A stretch of 64,000 bases of DNA, from contig DLHP01000008.1 of the NCBI GenBank assembly GCA_002483285.1, positions 75,901 through 139,900 of the forward strand. Direction: 5' to 3'. This document shows positions 52,005 through 60,026 of this stretch, one piece after another (the first letter of the stretch is position 1; each line of letters opens with the position of its first letter). The notes under the pieces are model-generated. The model was not told the origin of the DNA, did not search any database, and saw only the letters and a program-made list of their open reading frames with translations. A program made the translations under genes and the position numbers. Source of the stretch: Flavobacterium sp. UBA7665. GTDB lineage: Bacteria; Bacteroidota; Bacteroidia; Flavobacteriales; Flavobacteriaceae.

Positions 52005-53207
52005 TTATTTTGTTGCGGCATTTTCGGCTTTCTCGAGCGCATCGATGATTTTTTCCTCTTCGGCCGTGAGTACGATGGCGTTGTTTTTTTGCCAGAATTT
52101 GCCAATCATGTGAGTAGGTTTGGTATACAGGTATTTCTTTTTGTAGACCTCCTTTTTACTGTAAGTCATGTCGTCTTTTTCAAAATTGGTCACAATGAGG
52201 TCACTCCTGGATTCGGTGATTTCCTGGAACTTTTTGCTCCACATTTTATACTTTACGAATCTGTTATTGTAAGAGAGCTCATAATTGCTATTGGTCATTT
52301 TGTAAACCGCTTTAAACCGCGTATCGAGAGCAGCCACATGCAAACCAAAAAGACTGATGGTTCTTGGGAATTGTTTGTGCGACTGCGCAAAATGCAAATC
52401 ATACTCGTAAATCAATTTGGTTTTGGGATCGTAAATAACCGCGCCTTCAAACAAAGTTTTTTCGATTTCTGCTTTAGGTTCGATGATAATAACAAACCAT
52501 TCACTGCCGTCGGCATTCTTGCGGGATTTTAAAGTGAGGTCGTAATTCTTGACATTCTTATCCCTTAAGATGTTCTTTTCCAAAAATTCAAAACTGTAAC
52601 TGTTGGAAATGCCATACTGCACATTGAGCGTTGGACTGAGCTGATCGTCCTCGTCCTCATTGGTTGGCGTCAGGGAAAAGGAACGGTTCTGTTTTACGAT
52701 GAGATCGGATTTGGTCTTTTTGGCGTCACCGCTCGCATGATAGTCCAGCAAGGCGTCAGAGAACTTCTTGTATTGTCCGTCGACTTTCACAAATTCACGA
52801 TAGTAGGTATGCAGCACAACCGGCTTGTTGAACCGGGCTTTAGAAGCGGTAATGACATCCTGCAAAACCTGAGTCAACGGTATCTTGGTCACCATGACTT
52901 CCTCGAGTACTTCTTCGCTGGGTTCTAGTGCGATGGCTTTGGTGGCGTCGCCAAAATCGGAAGCCGGCAGTTTGTGCGTCTTATAACCGATGCAACTGAT
53001 AATAACCGTTTGCGATTTGGAGACCGAAAGCTGGAAAATGCCATCTTCGTTGGTAATGGTTCCCATTCCCGAATTTTCGATGCCCACCGACGCGGCAATA
53101 ACCGGCTCGTGGGTTACGGCATCGGCAACCAGTCCGCGCACTGCAAGCTGTTGCGAGAAAGAAGCATGACTTAACACTAAAAAAAAGAGGGTGTAAAAAT
53201 ATTTCAT
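52005..53207 (-). CDS. Exported protein with carboxypeptidase-like regulatory domain (400 aa)
   Basis: The signal peptide (about 1-19) is followed by a CarboxypepD_reg-like domain (about 20-100: VRGLVADAVTHEPVIAASV, CIGYKTHKLP) and then a 280-residue domain with many beta strands and repeated YDL segments, for example YEYDLHFAQSHKQFPR. The latter resembles domains in flavobacterial DUF5686-like or TolA-like proteins, but I do not claim a match. It has the same layout as 47712-48722. The likely location is the periplasm or the inner face of the outer membrane. Confidence 0.8.
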   Translation of the reverse strand: MKYFYTLFFLVLSHASFSQQLAVRGLVADAVTHEPVIAASVGIENSGMGTITNEDGIFQLSVSKSQTVIISCIGYKTHKLPASDFGDATKAIALEPSEEVLEEVMVTKIPLTQVLQDVITASKARFNKPVVLHTYYREFVKVDGQYKKFSDALLDYHASGDAKKTKSDLIVKQNRSFSLTPTNEDEDDQLSPTLNVQYGISNSYSFEFLEKNILRDKNVKNYDLTLKSRKNADGSEWFVIIIEPKAEIEKTLFEGAVIYDPKTKLIYEYDLHFAQSHKQFPRTISLFGLHVAALDTRFKAVYKMTNSNYELSYNNRFVKYKMWSKKFQEITESRSDLIVTNFEKDDMTYSKKEVYKKKYLYTKPTHMIGKFWQKNNAIVLTAEEEKIIDALEKAENAATK

Positions 53208-53293
53208 CGATGTTGGTTTTGGCTAATTTAACTATTCTGTCAAATACAGGCTAAACTTCACAAAGATTTTGTTTCGATTACTGACTAAAATCT

Positions 53294-53301
53294 TATTTTT
53301 G
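53294..53301 (+). promoter_or_regulatory. -7 promoter element for the 173-aa membrane protein
   Basis: TATTTTTG, exact TAnnTTTG, 48 bases before the ATG at 53350, with TTTG 22 bases further up. Confidence 0.6.
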
Positions 53302-53326
53302 CGCACACCAGGCCATAAGGCCAACT
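53298..53326 (+). promoter_or_regulatory. 5'-leader hairpin element, copy 2
   Basis: Agrees with the dapD leader (7451-7479) at 24 of 29 positions. The hairpin GGCC-ATAA-GGCC is perfect here. Both copies begin in the -7 box and end about 22-24 bases before the ATG. Confidence 0.5.
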
Positions 53327-53349
53327 CACGAATTAAATCAAATTTTCAA

Positions 53350-53871
53350 ATGGATACGACCAAAATCATCGAATTACTTTTTTACACCTTGCCTGCGCTA
53401 ATCACCGGAGGCGTAGCCTATTATTTCTTCCAGATGCACACCAAAAATGAGGAAGGCCGCCGCCGTTTCCTGCTCCAGAAAGAACTGCAGAAAGATGCCT
53501 TGCCTTTACGCTTGCAGGCTTATGAACGCATGGTTTTATTCCTGGAGCGCATCAACCCTACCAAACTCCTCATTAGGATTACACCGATTTCAGAAAATAA
53601 AAACGATTACGAGAACTACGTCATCGCACAGATTGAGCAGGAATTCGAGCACAACCTCACCCAACAAATCTACATGTCAGACGACTGCTGGACGATCATC
53701 ATGACCGCCAAAAACGCCACGATACAAATGATCCGCAAGGCTGCGATGAGCGAACGCGTAGACAGCGCCGATAAATTGCGCGAAGTGATTTTAAGCGACC
53801 TTATGGAAAAATCCACACCGAGCAGCGCGGCGTTGAGTTATATGAAGAATGAGTTGAAAGAGTTTTTGTAG
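53350..53871 (+). CDS. Membrane-anchored protein of unknown function
   Basis: A 173-residue protein. One N-terminal membrane helix (about 7-27, LLFYTLPALITGGVAYYFF) is followed by a charged helical cytosolic part (NEEGRRRFLLQKELQKDALPLRLQAYERM). I recall such proteins as conserved in Bacteroidota without a function. The ATG at 53350 is set by the promoter; 27 in-frame codons before it belong to the leader. The gene is monocistronic. Confidence 0.75.
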   Translation: MDTTKIIELLFYTLPALITGGVAYYFFQMHTKNEEGRRRFLLQKELQKDALPLRLQAYERMVLFLERINPTKLLIRITPISENKNDYENYVIAQIEQEFEHNLTQQIYMSDDCWTIIMTAKNATIQMIRKAAMSERVDSADKLREVILSDLMEKSTPSSAALSYMKNELKEFL

Positions 53872-53876
53872 ACTAA

Positions 53877-53911
53877 GGAGCTTAAGGTGCTAAGGTGCTA
53901 AGGTGCTGAGG
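53877..53911. repeat. Tandem phrase AAGGTGCT
   Basis: Four near-copies of TAAGGTGC(T) follow directly after the stop codon. A relative (CACTAAGGCACTAAGG) lies at 30650-30667 between the TonB receptor and DUF2141 genes. Confidence 0.8.
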
Positions 53912-53918
53912 TAAAATT

Positions 53919-53956
53919 AAAAAAGCCGCCGATTTGCATTCACCGCGGCTTTTTTA
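53919..53956. terminator. Bidirectional terminator between 53350 and 53968 genes
   Basis: AAAAAAGCCGC and GCGGCTTTTTT form an 11-bp perfect stem; A and T runs flank both sides, so it serves both convergent genes. Confidence 0.85.
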
Positions 53957-53967
53957 TTGTAGGTGTT

Positions 53968-55743
53968 TTATTGATCCCGCAATACATGTGCATATCCGAT
54001 TGTTTCAACTACTGTATTGATGCCACTGATTCCGTTGCCGCGAAAGCTAATGTCGATGTATTCGCCAACGCCTCCCATTTGGTTTAAGGTGAGTGCAAGC
54101 ACGCTGCCCGGAGAACCTTCCTGTCGAAAAGCCCAAGTTTCACTAGAGTTGCCAACCGAGTGAAGGACATCCACTTCAAATTGGCCGCTTGTCCCACTAT
54201 AGAATCCCGGTACAAATGTCAGGCAAATAATAAAACAGTAATTAGACTGATTGGAAGACCGTCCTTCGATGAACATTGGAAAACCCGCATCCGGAGCTGC
54301 CGAAATGCCGTCGAAGATATACTTGGTCGGATACGTTACTCCGTTTTTCTTGGTTTGGTAAACGATATATTCTGTTACGCTATTGCAGGTAATCAGGTTT
54401 CCAAGGTCGGTTATGGGGGATTGTATCGTGAAATTCAGGGATCCTGTCGTCTGGAAATTCTCGAAATCATCGCCTTTGATTGAAAAATTGGGATTGTTCG
54501 CACAAATCGGCATTGCAAAATCAAAAACACCGTTGCTCGATTGCGACAAGAAAACTGCGTTTCCGTAATGCATCTGGACGTAGCCGCTCGTTACCGGAGT
54601 ATTCAGGTCGCATTTCATTAATTTGCCTTTGATGTTTACTGTCTGGTTCAGGATGAAATCGCCGATGTCTGAAGGAGTTGCCAACGGACCGATGCTGCGG
54701 GTTTGCAATACATTGCCGCAAGCGTCATAGGCTTTCAATTCCATGGCCTGATTCAGCGGAACGAGAAAACAAAAACCGCCGTCGGATTGGGTATTGTAAA
54801 TAATCTCAGGGCTTCCGGGACTGGTAAGGCTTAAGCCTACATATTGCAGCGGCCGGCCGTTCGCATCCGTCGCGTGTACCCTGGATACGAAAACATTGGT
54901 GGCCATGTCTACGTTCCACCATGAAAAATGCGAGACGTTGCCAATGTATTTATTGCCTTGCTTGACCGCCTGGCCTTCTTCTTTCCAATAACCACCTTGC
55001 TCATCAAAATGCCAAAGCGGAATAATCGCAGGCGCAGTGGCTACTTGTGAACCGTTGATGGCCAGGGTTATTTGTGCTGTATGGCCGGCCGCCGGTTGTA
55101 ATTTCTGGCCACCGCTTCCGGTCAATTCTACATGCAGCATCCCGAAAGTTTCCAATCCCACCGCACTTCCCGACGCATTTTGGGCGTACAACATTCCCGG
55201 CATGAGGCTGGCTATATTTTCGTTCGAAGTCTCGAGATGGTACATCGTTACGTTTACATTACCCGAATAAGTGTTGCCGCTTTCGTCCTGGAATGCGCCG
55301 TCAAAAACAACTTTACTTCCGTTAGGCAGATTCACCGTACTGCTTGCTCCCGATGAAACGGTAAGTGTAGTGTTTGCGGGAATCAACATTATTTTCACGT
55401 CATTCTTTCCTTCGATAGGAACAAGCGATCTGGAGCCGCTGATATAACCTGTTTTTTCCACGGATATGTGCGCAAATTTTTCATACACTTCAGCGCCGTC
55501 AATTACAAAAACTCCGTTGCTGTCGGTGATCGCTGTTGAATTGCCAATTTTAATATTCGCACCTGAAATAGGAAAGTTATCCGAGGTCACGACTTGTCCG
55601 ATAAAATCCCGAGTGGCGGTGGCGCCAAAATTCTTGGAAAAATCGCCTTTTGGATTATTGCTAATGACGAGGTCGTCGTCTTTCGGGTCACAACTCAAAA
55701 AAGAAAGGACAATCAATGCGGATAATAGCTTGAGGATTTTCAT
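53968..55743 (-). CDS. Lipoprotein with carboxypeptidase-like domain
   Basis: A 591-residue surface or periplasmic lipoprotein. The signal peptide ends in SFLSC (Cys18). A CarboxypepD_reg-like domain (about 47-115: GQVVTSDNFPISGANIKIG, GVFVIDG) is followed by a domain with VVFDGAFQDESGNTYSGNV and PLWHFDEQGGYWKEEG near 225-270, then more beta-sandwich repeats. The WHFDEQGGYW segment resembles those of carbohydrate- or peptidoglycan-recognition lipoproteins in Bacteroidota. The ligand is unknown. It has an exact TACATTTG box 35 bases upstream. Confidence 0.82.
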   Translation of the reverse strand: MKILKLLSALIVLSFLSCDPKDDDLVISNNPKGDFSKNFGATATRDFIGQVVTSDNFPISGANIKIGNSTAITDSNGVFVIDGAEVYEKFAHISVEKTGYISGSRSLVPIEGKNDVKIMLIPANTTLTVSSGASSTVNLPNGSKVVFDGAFQDESGNTYSGNVNVTMYHLETSNENIASLMPGMLYAQNASGSAVGLETFGMLHVELTGSGGQKLQPAAGHTAQITLAINGSQVATAPAIIPLWHFDEQGGYWKEEGQAVKQGNKYIGNVSHFSWWNVDMATNVFVSRVHATDANGRPLQYVGLSLTSPGSPEIIYNTQSDGGFCFLVPLNQAMELKAYDACGNVLQTRSIGPLATPSDIGDFILNQTVNIKGKLMKCDLNTPVTSGYVQMHYGNAVFLSQSSNGVFDFAMPICANNPNFSIKGDDFENFQTTGSLNFTIQSPITDLGNLITCNSVTEYIVYQTKKNGVTYPTKYIFDGISAAPDAGFPMFIEGRSSNQSNYCFIICLTFVPGFYSGTSGQFEVDVLHSVGNSSETWAFRQEGSPGSVLALTLNQMGGVGEYIDISFRGNGISGINTVVETIGYAHVLRDQ

Positions 55744-55777
55744 ATATCTGTGTTATAGGTCATTGCACTATGCCATC

Positions 55778-55785
55778 CAAATGTA
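55778..55785 (-). promoter_or_regulatory. -7 promoter element for the 591-aa lipoprotein
   Basis: TACATTTG on the minus strand, exact TAnnTTTG, 35 bases before the start. Confidence 0.5.
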
Positions 55786-55858
55786 TCTATTTTTTGCTAC
55801 AATTAACGCTTTATCTAGAATTTGCAAGTTGTGGATTAGAATTCGATGTACCGCAAAT

Positions 55859-55888
55859 AAAAAAGCCATCAATAAAGATGGCTTTTTT
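55859..55888 (-). terminator. Terminator of guaB
   Basis: AAAAAAGCCATC and GATGGCTTTTTT form a 12-bp stem with a 6-base loop, 13 bases past the guaB stop on the minus strand. Confidence 0.85.
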
Positions 55889-55901
55889 ATGGGTTTGGAA
55901 T

Positions 55902-57374
55902 TTACCGCGAATAGTTGGGTGCTTCCTTAGTAATGGTCACATTGTGCGGATGGCTTTCTGTAATTCCGCTTGACGTAATGCGGACAAAACGGGCGCTTTC
56001 CTGTAAGGTTGGGATGTCTTTCGATCCGCAATACCCCATTCCGGCGCGCAATCCGCCGATGAATTGCTGCATGCTTTCGTTGAGTTCGCCTTTGTAAGGC
56101 ACACGCCCAACGATGCCTTCGGGGACAAGTTTTTTGATATCGTCCTCCACATCCTGGAAATACCGGTCTTTAGAACCTTCCTGCATCGCCTCTACCGAGC
56201 CCATGCCCCTATAGGATTTGAATTTACGGCCTTCAAAAATGATGGTTTCGCCAGGCGATTCCTTGGTTCCTGCAAGCAATGAACCCATCATGACGCTATC
56301 GGCTCCGGCGGCAATCGCTTTGGGAATGTCGCCCGTATAACGGATTCCGCCATCGGCAATTACGGGAACACCGCTGCCTTTGATTGCGGCTGCGACTTCC
56401 AAAACGGCAGAAAACTGCGGGAACCCAACACCGGCAACCACACGTGTGGTACAAATCGAGCCTGGCCCGATGCCCACTTTTACGCCATCGGCACCATTGG
56501 CGACTAGGAATTTAGCAGCTTCGGCTGTGGCAATATTCCCTACAATCACATCGATTTGTGGGAATTTCGATTTGACTTCCTTGAGTACGTTGACGACGCC
56601 TTCGGTGTGTCCGTGCGCGGTATCGATGATGATGGCGTCGACACCTGCGGTTACTAATGCTTCGGCACGTTTTACGGCATCGGCAGTAACACCAATGGCA
56701 GCAGCTACGCGCAAACGCCCAAAAATATCTTTGTTAGCAATGGGTTTTTGGGTGAGTTTGGTAATGTCGCGGAAAGTGATGAGTCCGACTAATTTGTATG
56801 CTGAATTGACGACGGGCAATTTTTCAATCTTGTAACCTTGCAACACCACTTCGGCTTGTTCGAGCGAGGTGCCTTCTGAAACCGTGACGATATTTTCACT
56901 GGTCATCACCTCAACGATCGGACGCGTGTTGTTTTTCTCGAAACGCAAATCGCGGTTGGTCACAATACCTTTGAGTTTACGGTCTTCATCGACGATTGGG
57001 ATACCGCCGATACCAAACTCCTTCATGGCGTTCTTGGCGTCGGCAACGGTTGCGGTGAGCGGTAAAGTGACCGGATCGATGATCATGCCCGATTCGGCGC
57101 GTTTCACCTTTCTCACTTTCGCGGCCTGCTGCTCGATGGTCATGTTTTTGTGCAACACGCCGATGCCGCCTTCCTGTGCCATGGCAATCGCCATCGAGCT
57201 TTCGGTGACGGTGTCCATAGCCGCCGAAACAATGGGGACATTGAGCGTGATGTTTCTGGAGAATTTGGATTGGATGCTGACTTCGCGCGGAAGTACGTTG
57301 GAGTAATTGGGAACTAACAGTACGTCATCGTATGTTAAACCTTCGCCGATAATCTTGGAGTTGTGTGCGATCAT
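55902..57374 (-). CDS. guaB: IMP dehydrogenase
   Basis: It oxidises IMP to XMP with NAD+, the committed step of GTP synthesis. The 490 residues form a TIM barrel with two CBS domains inserted at about 95-205. The active-site loop has GIGPGSICTTRVVAG with the catalytic Cys near 305, and GGIRYTGDIPKA and GMGSVEAM follow. The length is typical. An exact -7 box (57405-57412) lies 30 bases upstream. No guaA neighbour is present. Confidence 0.97.
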   Translation of the reverse strand: MIAHNSKIIGEGLTYDDVLLVPNYSNVLPREVSIQSKFSRNITLNVPIVSAAMDTVTESSMAIAMAQEGGIGVLHKNMTIEQQAAKVRKVKRAESGMIIDPVTLPLTATVADAKNAMKEFGIGGIPIVDEDRKLKGIVTNRDLRFEKNNTRPIVEVMTSENIVTVSEGTSLEQAEVVLQGYKIEKLPVVNSAYKLVGLITFRDITKLTQKPIANKDIFGRLRVAAAIGVTADAVKRAEALVTAGVDAIIIDTAHGHTEGVVNVLKEVKSKFPQIDVIVGNIATAEAAKFLVANGADGVKVGIGPGSICTTRVVAGVGFPQFSAVLEVAAAIKGSGVPVIADGGIRYTGDIPKAIAAGADSVMMGSLLAGTKESPGETIIFEGRKFKSYRGMGSVEAMQEGSKDRYFQDVEDDIKKLVPEGIVGRVPYKGELNESMQQFIGGLRAGMGYCGSKDIPTLQESARFVRITSSGITESHPHNVTITKEAPNYSR

Positions 57375-57404
57375 TGCAATTTGTCGTTGTAGTTAAATTG
57401 CATG

Positions 57405-57412
57405 CAAATGTA
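57405..57412 (-). promoter_or_regulatory. -7 promoter element for guaB
   Basis: TACATTTG on the minus strand, exact TAnnTTTG, 30 bases before the start. Confidence 0.55.
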
Positions 57413-57530
57413 GTTAATTAACAATTAATAATGAACAATTAATTGGGCGAATTGGCAAAGATTTAGGAACGAGAAAATGGCCTTATGGATTACTTTATTT
57501 CGAGCAACCAAATTGGATTTCCTTTCCATT

Positions 57531-57597
57531 GGTCAATCTTGCGCGGTATAGCTAAAATACTCGCTGCGGCCCTACCGCGAATTGACGCGTTAGCCGA
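57531..57597. repeat. Imperfect palindrome with a GTTAGCC core
   Basis: GGTCAATCTTGCGCGGTA (57531-57548) pairs with TACCGCGAATTGAC (57573-57586) except for a small bulge, and GTTAGCCGA follows at 57589. It lies just after the DUF4386 stop codon (minus strand). The layout recalls an attC half-site, but no matching second core is found. Confidence 0.55.
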
Positions 57598-57605
57598 ATT
57601 GGCGC

Positions 57606-58298
57606 CTACTTACTTTTAGATTTAACACCGATAATTAGCAGCCACAAACAAATCCCTATTTCACCAATGCTCGCAGGCAAGCTAACGAATTTAGAAATTC
57701 CTAGTGCTGCGTAATCCTGAATAAGGATGTTGCCGGTAAGATTGGTTAGATAGCCCAAACAGCCAAGCATCAGCAATATCCCCAAACTTTTAGGCAGAAA
57801 ACCCGATTGGTACACGAGATAGCCAAACGGAAAGAGCCAAAGTCCCCAAAATAGCGTGGCAATCAGGATGCCGTTGTCGTACTGATTGAGGTAAAACATG
57901 ACTTGGCTTTCTAATACCGGAGTGGTATAATGTTGGTGTTGATTACCAGGGTTAATCAGGGAAAGCACGGCCAGTTTGTGCTGTAGGTTCATGAAAGCTA
58001 TAGGAACGCTGGCCATGGCCAAAACCACCATAAGCCTGGCCTGAAATTCGTTGACCTGACGCAGCAATCTGTACAAGAAAATAGGCAAAAACAGGAAAGC
58101 GGTATAGCAAACCATGCTGCTCAAGATGCCCGAGCGGAACACTGTTTCTGAAGCGGTGATGTTCTTAAAAGTCAAAGCCGCATCATCCCACACAAAAAGC
58201 GCTTTCGGGACGTAGGCCAAACTGTAGATTCCTGTGAGTACGACCACCAAATACAGCAGTCCCGATGCGCGCGCGGTTGTTTTATCTGACATCATCAT
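57606..58298 (-). CDS. DUF4386 membrane protein
   Basis: A 230-residue integral membrane protein with six hydrophobic segments. The N terminus ARASGLLYLVVVLTGIYSLAYVPKAL, the FRSGILSSM segment and the PFGYLVYQSGFLPKSLGILL stretch are diagnostic of DUF4386. Function unknown. It is flanked by a palindromic element downstream and by the HMG-CoA lyase-like gene upstream (53-base gap). Confidence 0.88.
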   Translation of the reverse strand: MMMSDKTTARASGLLYLVVVLTGIYSLAYVPKALFVWDDAALTFKNITASETVFRSGILSSMVCYTAFLFLPIFLYRLLRQVNEFQARLMVVLAMASVPIAFMNLQHKLAVLSLINPGNQHQHYTTPVLESQVMFYLNQYDNGILIATLFWGLWLFPFGYLVYQSGFLPKSLGILLMLGCLGYLTNLTGNILIQDYAALGISKFVSLPASIGEIGICLWLLIIGVKSKSK

Positions 58299-58351
58299 TT
58301 GGATTTTAGATGGAGACGATGCGACTAAGTCATTGTTACAAAGCCAATGAT

Positions 58352-59215
58352 TTAGTGGTATTCCCCGAATAACTTTGTCGCCTCGTTATAAGCGCTTTCA
58401 AAACTCATCGCGTGGAGGTTGGAGTCGTCTTTTGCAGCCGTGAAATAAGACAATAACTTTTCGGTAGGCATGTTGCCTGTGAGCTGGTCGGTGGCCATCG
58501 GGCAACCGCCGAAACCTTGTATCGCACCATCATAGCGGCGGCAACCGGCTTTATAAGCGGCGTCTATTTTCTCATGCCATTTGTTGGGCGTGGTGTGCAA
58601 ATGGGCACCAAATTCAATCTGCGGGTATTTGGGGATCAGGTTGGAAAACAAATAAGTGATTACGTCTGGCGTAGAACTGCCTACGGTATCAGAAAGCGAC
58701 AGTATTTTGACACCCATATTGGAGAGCTTTTCGGTCCACTCGCCTACAATTTCTACATTCCAGGGATCGCCGTACGGATTGCCGAAACCCATAGACAAAT
58801 AGGCAACGACTTCCTTGTTTTTGCTATCAGCGATGTCGAGGATCTCTGCGAGGGTCACTAGCGATTCGGCGATGGTTTTGTGGGTGTTGCGCATCTGGAA
58901 GTTCTCAGAAATTGAAAACGGGAAGCCCAAATATTGGATTTCGGGATGCGTGGCCGCAGTTGCCGCGCCTTGTGTATTGGCAATGATGGCCAGCAGCTTA
59001 CTTTGCGTTTGAGACAAGTCGAGCCGAGCAAGGACCTCAGCAGTATCCTGCATCTGCGGAATGGCTTTGGGTGAAACAAAACTCCCAAAATCTATGGTAT
59101 CAAAACCGACGCGCAACAGCGACTGGATGTAGTCTACCTTGCGCTGCGTGGGAATAAACGGCTTGATGCCTTGCATGGCGTCGCGCGGACATTCGATTAT
59201 TTTGATTGGCTTCAT
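58352..59215 (-). CDS. Hydroxymethylglutaryl-CoA lyase-like enzyme
   Basis: It cleaves HMG-CoA to acetoacetate and acetyl-CoA in leucine degradation, or a related substrate. The 287-residue TIM-barrel protein of the HMGL-like family has IIECPRDAMQGIKPFIPT at the start with the metal/substrate Asp-Ala-Arg-type segment (here ECPRDAMQ), SDTVGSSTP near 178, HLHTTPNKW near 205 and the active-site-cap GGCPMA near 235 with the catalytic Cys. No other leucine-degradation gene is near. A TATCTTTG box lies only 8 bases from the ATG, so the leader may be almost absent. Confidence 0.88.
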   Translation of the reverse strand: MKPIKIIECPRDAMQGIKPFIPTQRKVDYIQSLLRVGFDTIDFGSFVSPKAIPQMQDTAEVLARLDLSQTQSKLLAIIANTQGAATAATHPEIQYLGFPFSISENFQMRNTHKTIAESLVTLAEILDIADSKNKEVVAYLSMGFGNPYGDPWNVEIVGEWTEKLSNMGVKILSLSDTVGSSTPDVITYLFSNLIPKYPQIEFGAHLHTTPNKWHEKIDAAYKAGCRRYDGAIQGFGGCPMATDQLTGNMPTEKLLSYFTAAKDDSNLHAMSFESAYNEATKLFGEYH

Positions 59216-59222
59216 AGGTGCC

Positions 59223-59230
59223 CAAAGATA
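59223..59230 (-). promoter_or_regulatory. -7 promoter element for the HMGL-like gene
   Basis: TATCTTTG on the minus strand, exact TAnnTTTG, 8 bases before the ATG, implying a near-leaderless mRNA. Confidence 0.5.
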
Positions 59231-59340
59231 ACAAAGAATTGGATTTTACCATAAATACGTTAGTGATTTGATGAAATAAATTGCACTTTTGTGTAGCGTC
59301 AAAAATTTAGTTTATTACACAATTAAGGAATAATTTAAAA

Positions 59341-59388
59341 TATTACATAAAATGGTAATAATCAAAAATATTACGTAATATTGTAATA
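59341..59388. promoter_or_regulatory. Operator-like palindrome cluster upstream of satD
   Basis: Half-sites TATTAC and GTAATA occur five times: 59341-59346 with 59355-59360 as an inverted pair, 59369-59374 with 59375-59380 inside the perfect 16-bp palindrome AATATTACGTAATATT (59367-59382), and a further GTAATA at 59383-59388. The cluster ends 26 bases before the satD start. SatD itself has a C-terminal helix-turn-helix. Confidence 0.6.
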
Positions 59389-59403
59389 TAATAAATTTTA
59401 TTG

Positions 59404-59411
59404 TACATTTG
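59404..59411 (+). promoter_or_regulatory. -7 element overlapping the satD start region
   Basis: TACATTTG, exact TAnnTTTG, but only 3 bases before the ATG at 59415, so transcription would begin at or just inside the start codon. The mRNA would be leaderless, or the promoter lies elsewhere. Confidence 0.4.
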
Positions 59412-59414
59412 AAT

Positions 59415-60026
59415 ATGACCAGTATTATCACAGGAGACATTATCGATTCGCGCAAGCAGCCTACCAAAAATTGGATCGACGGGCTCAAGCAATTATTGGG
59501 AACAATCGGGCAAAATCCCCAACAATGGGAAATTTACCGCGGCGACGAATTCCAGCTTGAAGTGGCCAACCCCGAGCAAGCACTGCTCATGGCATTCAGG
59601 ATCAAGGCTTACCTGCGCACGCTACAACTCGACGCGCGCATGAGCATCGGATTTGGAGACAAAACCTATGACTCGGGAAAAATATCAGAAAGCAACGGGA
59701 GCGCTTTTGTGCGCTCGGGCGAACTTTTTGAATTGCTGAAGAAACAGAAAATCACGCTCGCCATCCACAGCGCCAATCCGGATTTTGATGCCGAGATCAA
59801 CCTGATGCTACGGCTTGGGCTGATTTTCATGAACCACTGGCTCGTGCAATCGGCCGAATTTGTGGTTGCGGCACTTGAATATCCTAGTGACTCGCAGGAA
59901 GAAATCGGGCAAAAACTGGGCATCAACCAAGCCGCCGTAAGCAGACGACGCAAACGCGCACAATTTGACCTGCTTCTCGAACTGGATGCTCATTTCAGGA
60001 AAAAAATCAAACACCTCACGCCATGA
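59415..60026 (+). CDS. SatD-family protein with C-terminal helix-turn-helix
   Basis: A 203-residue protein of the SatD family. The N-terminal part has IITGDIIDSRKQP with the ring of small polar residues and a WEIYRGDEFQLEV segment near 40. The C-terminal 55 residues have EEIGQKLGINQAAVSRRRKRA, a clear sigma70-region-4-like helix-turn-helix with a basic recognition helix. I start at the ATG at 59415; a TTG two codons earlier is possible. It overlaps the DUF3307 gene by 4 bases (ATGA). Autoregulation through the upstream palindromes is an inference. Confidence 0.83.
   Translation: MTSIITGDIIDSRKQPTKNWIDGLKQLLGTIGQNPQQWEIYRGDEFQLEVANPEQALLMAFRIKAYLRTLQLDARMSIGFGDKTYDSGKISESNGSAFVRSGELFELLKKQKITLAIHSANPDFDAEINLMLRLGLIFMNHWLVQSAEFVVAALEYPSDSQEEIGQKLGINQAAVSRRRKRAQFDLLLELDAHFRKKIKHLTP

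Noticed and set aside
57606..58298. DUF4386 gene as a confirmed cassette
   Set aside because: Only one half of an attC-like site is present and no complementary core precedes the gene; kept only as a low-interest possibility.
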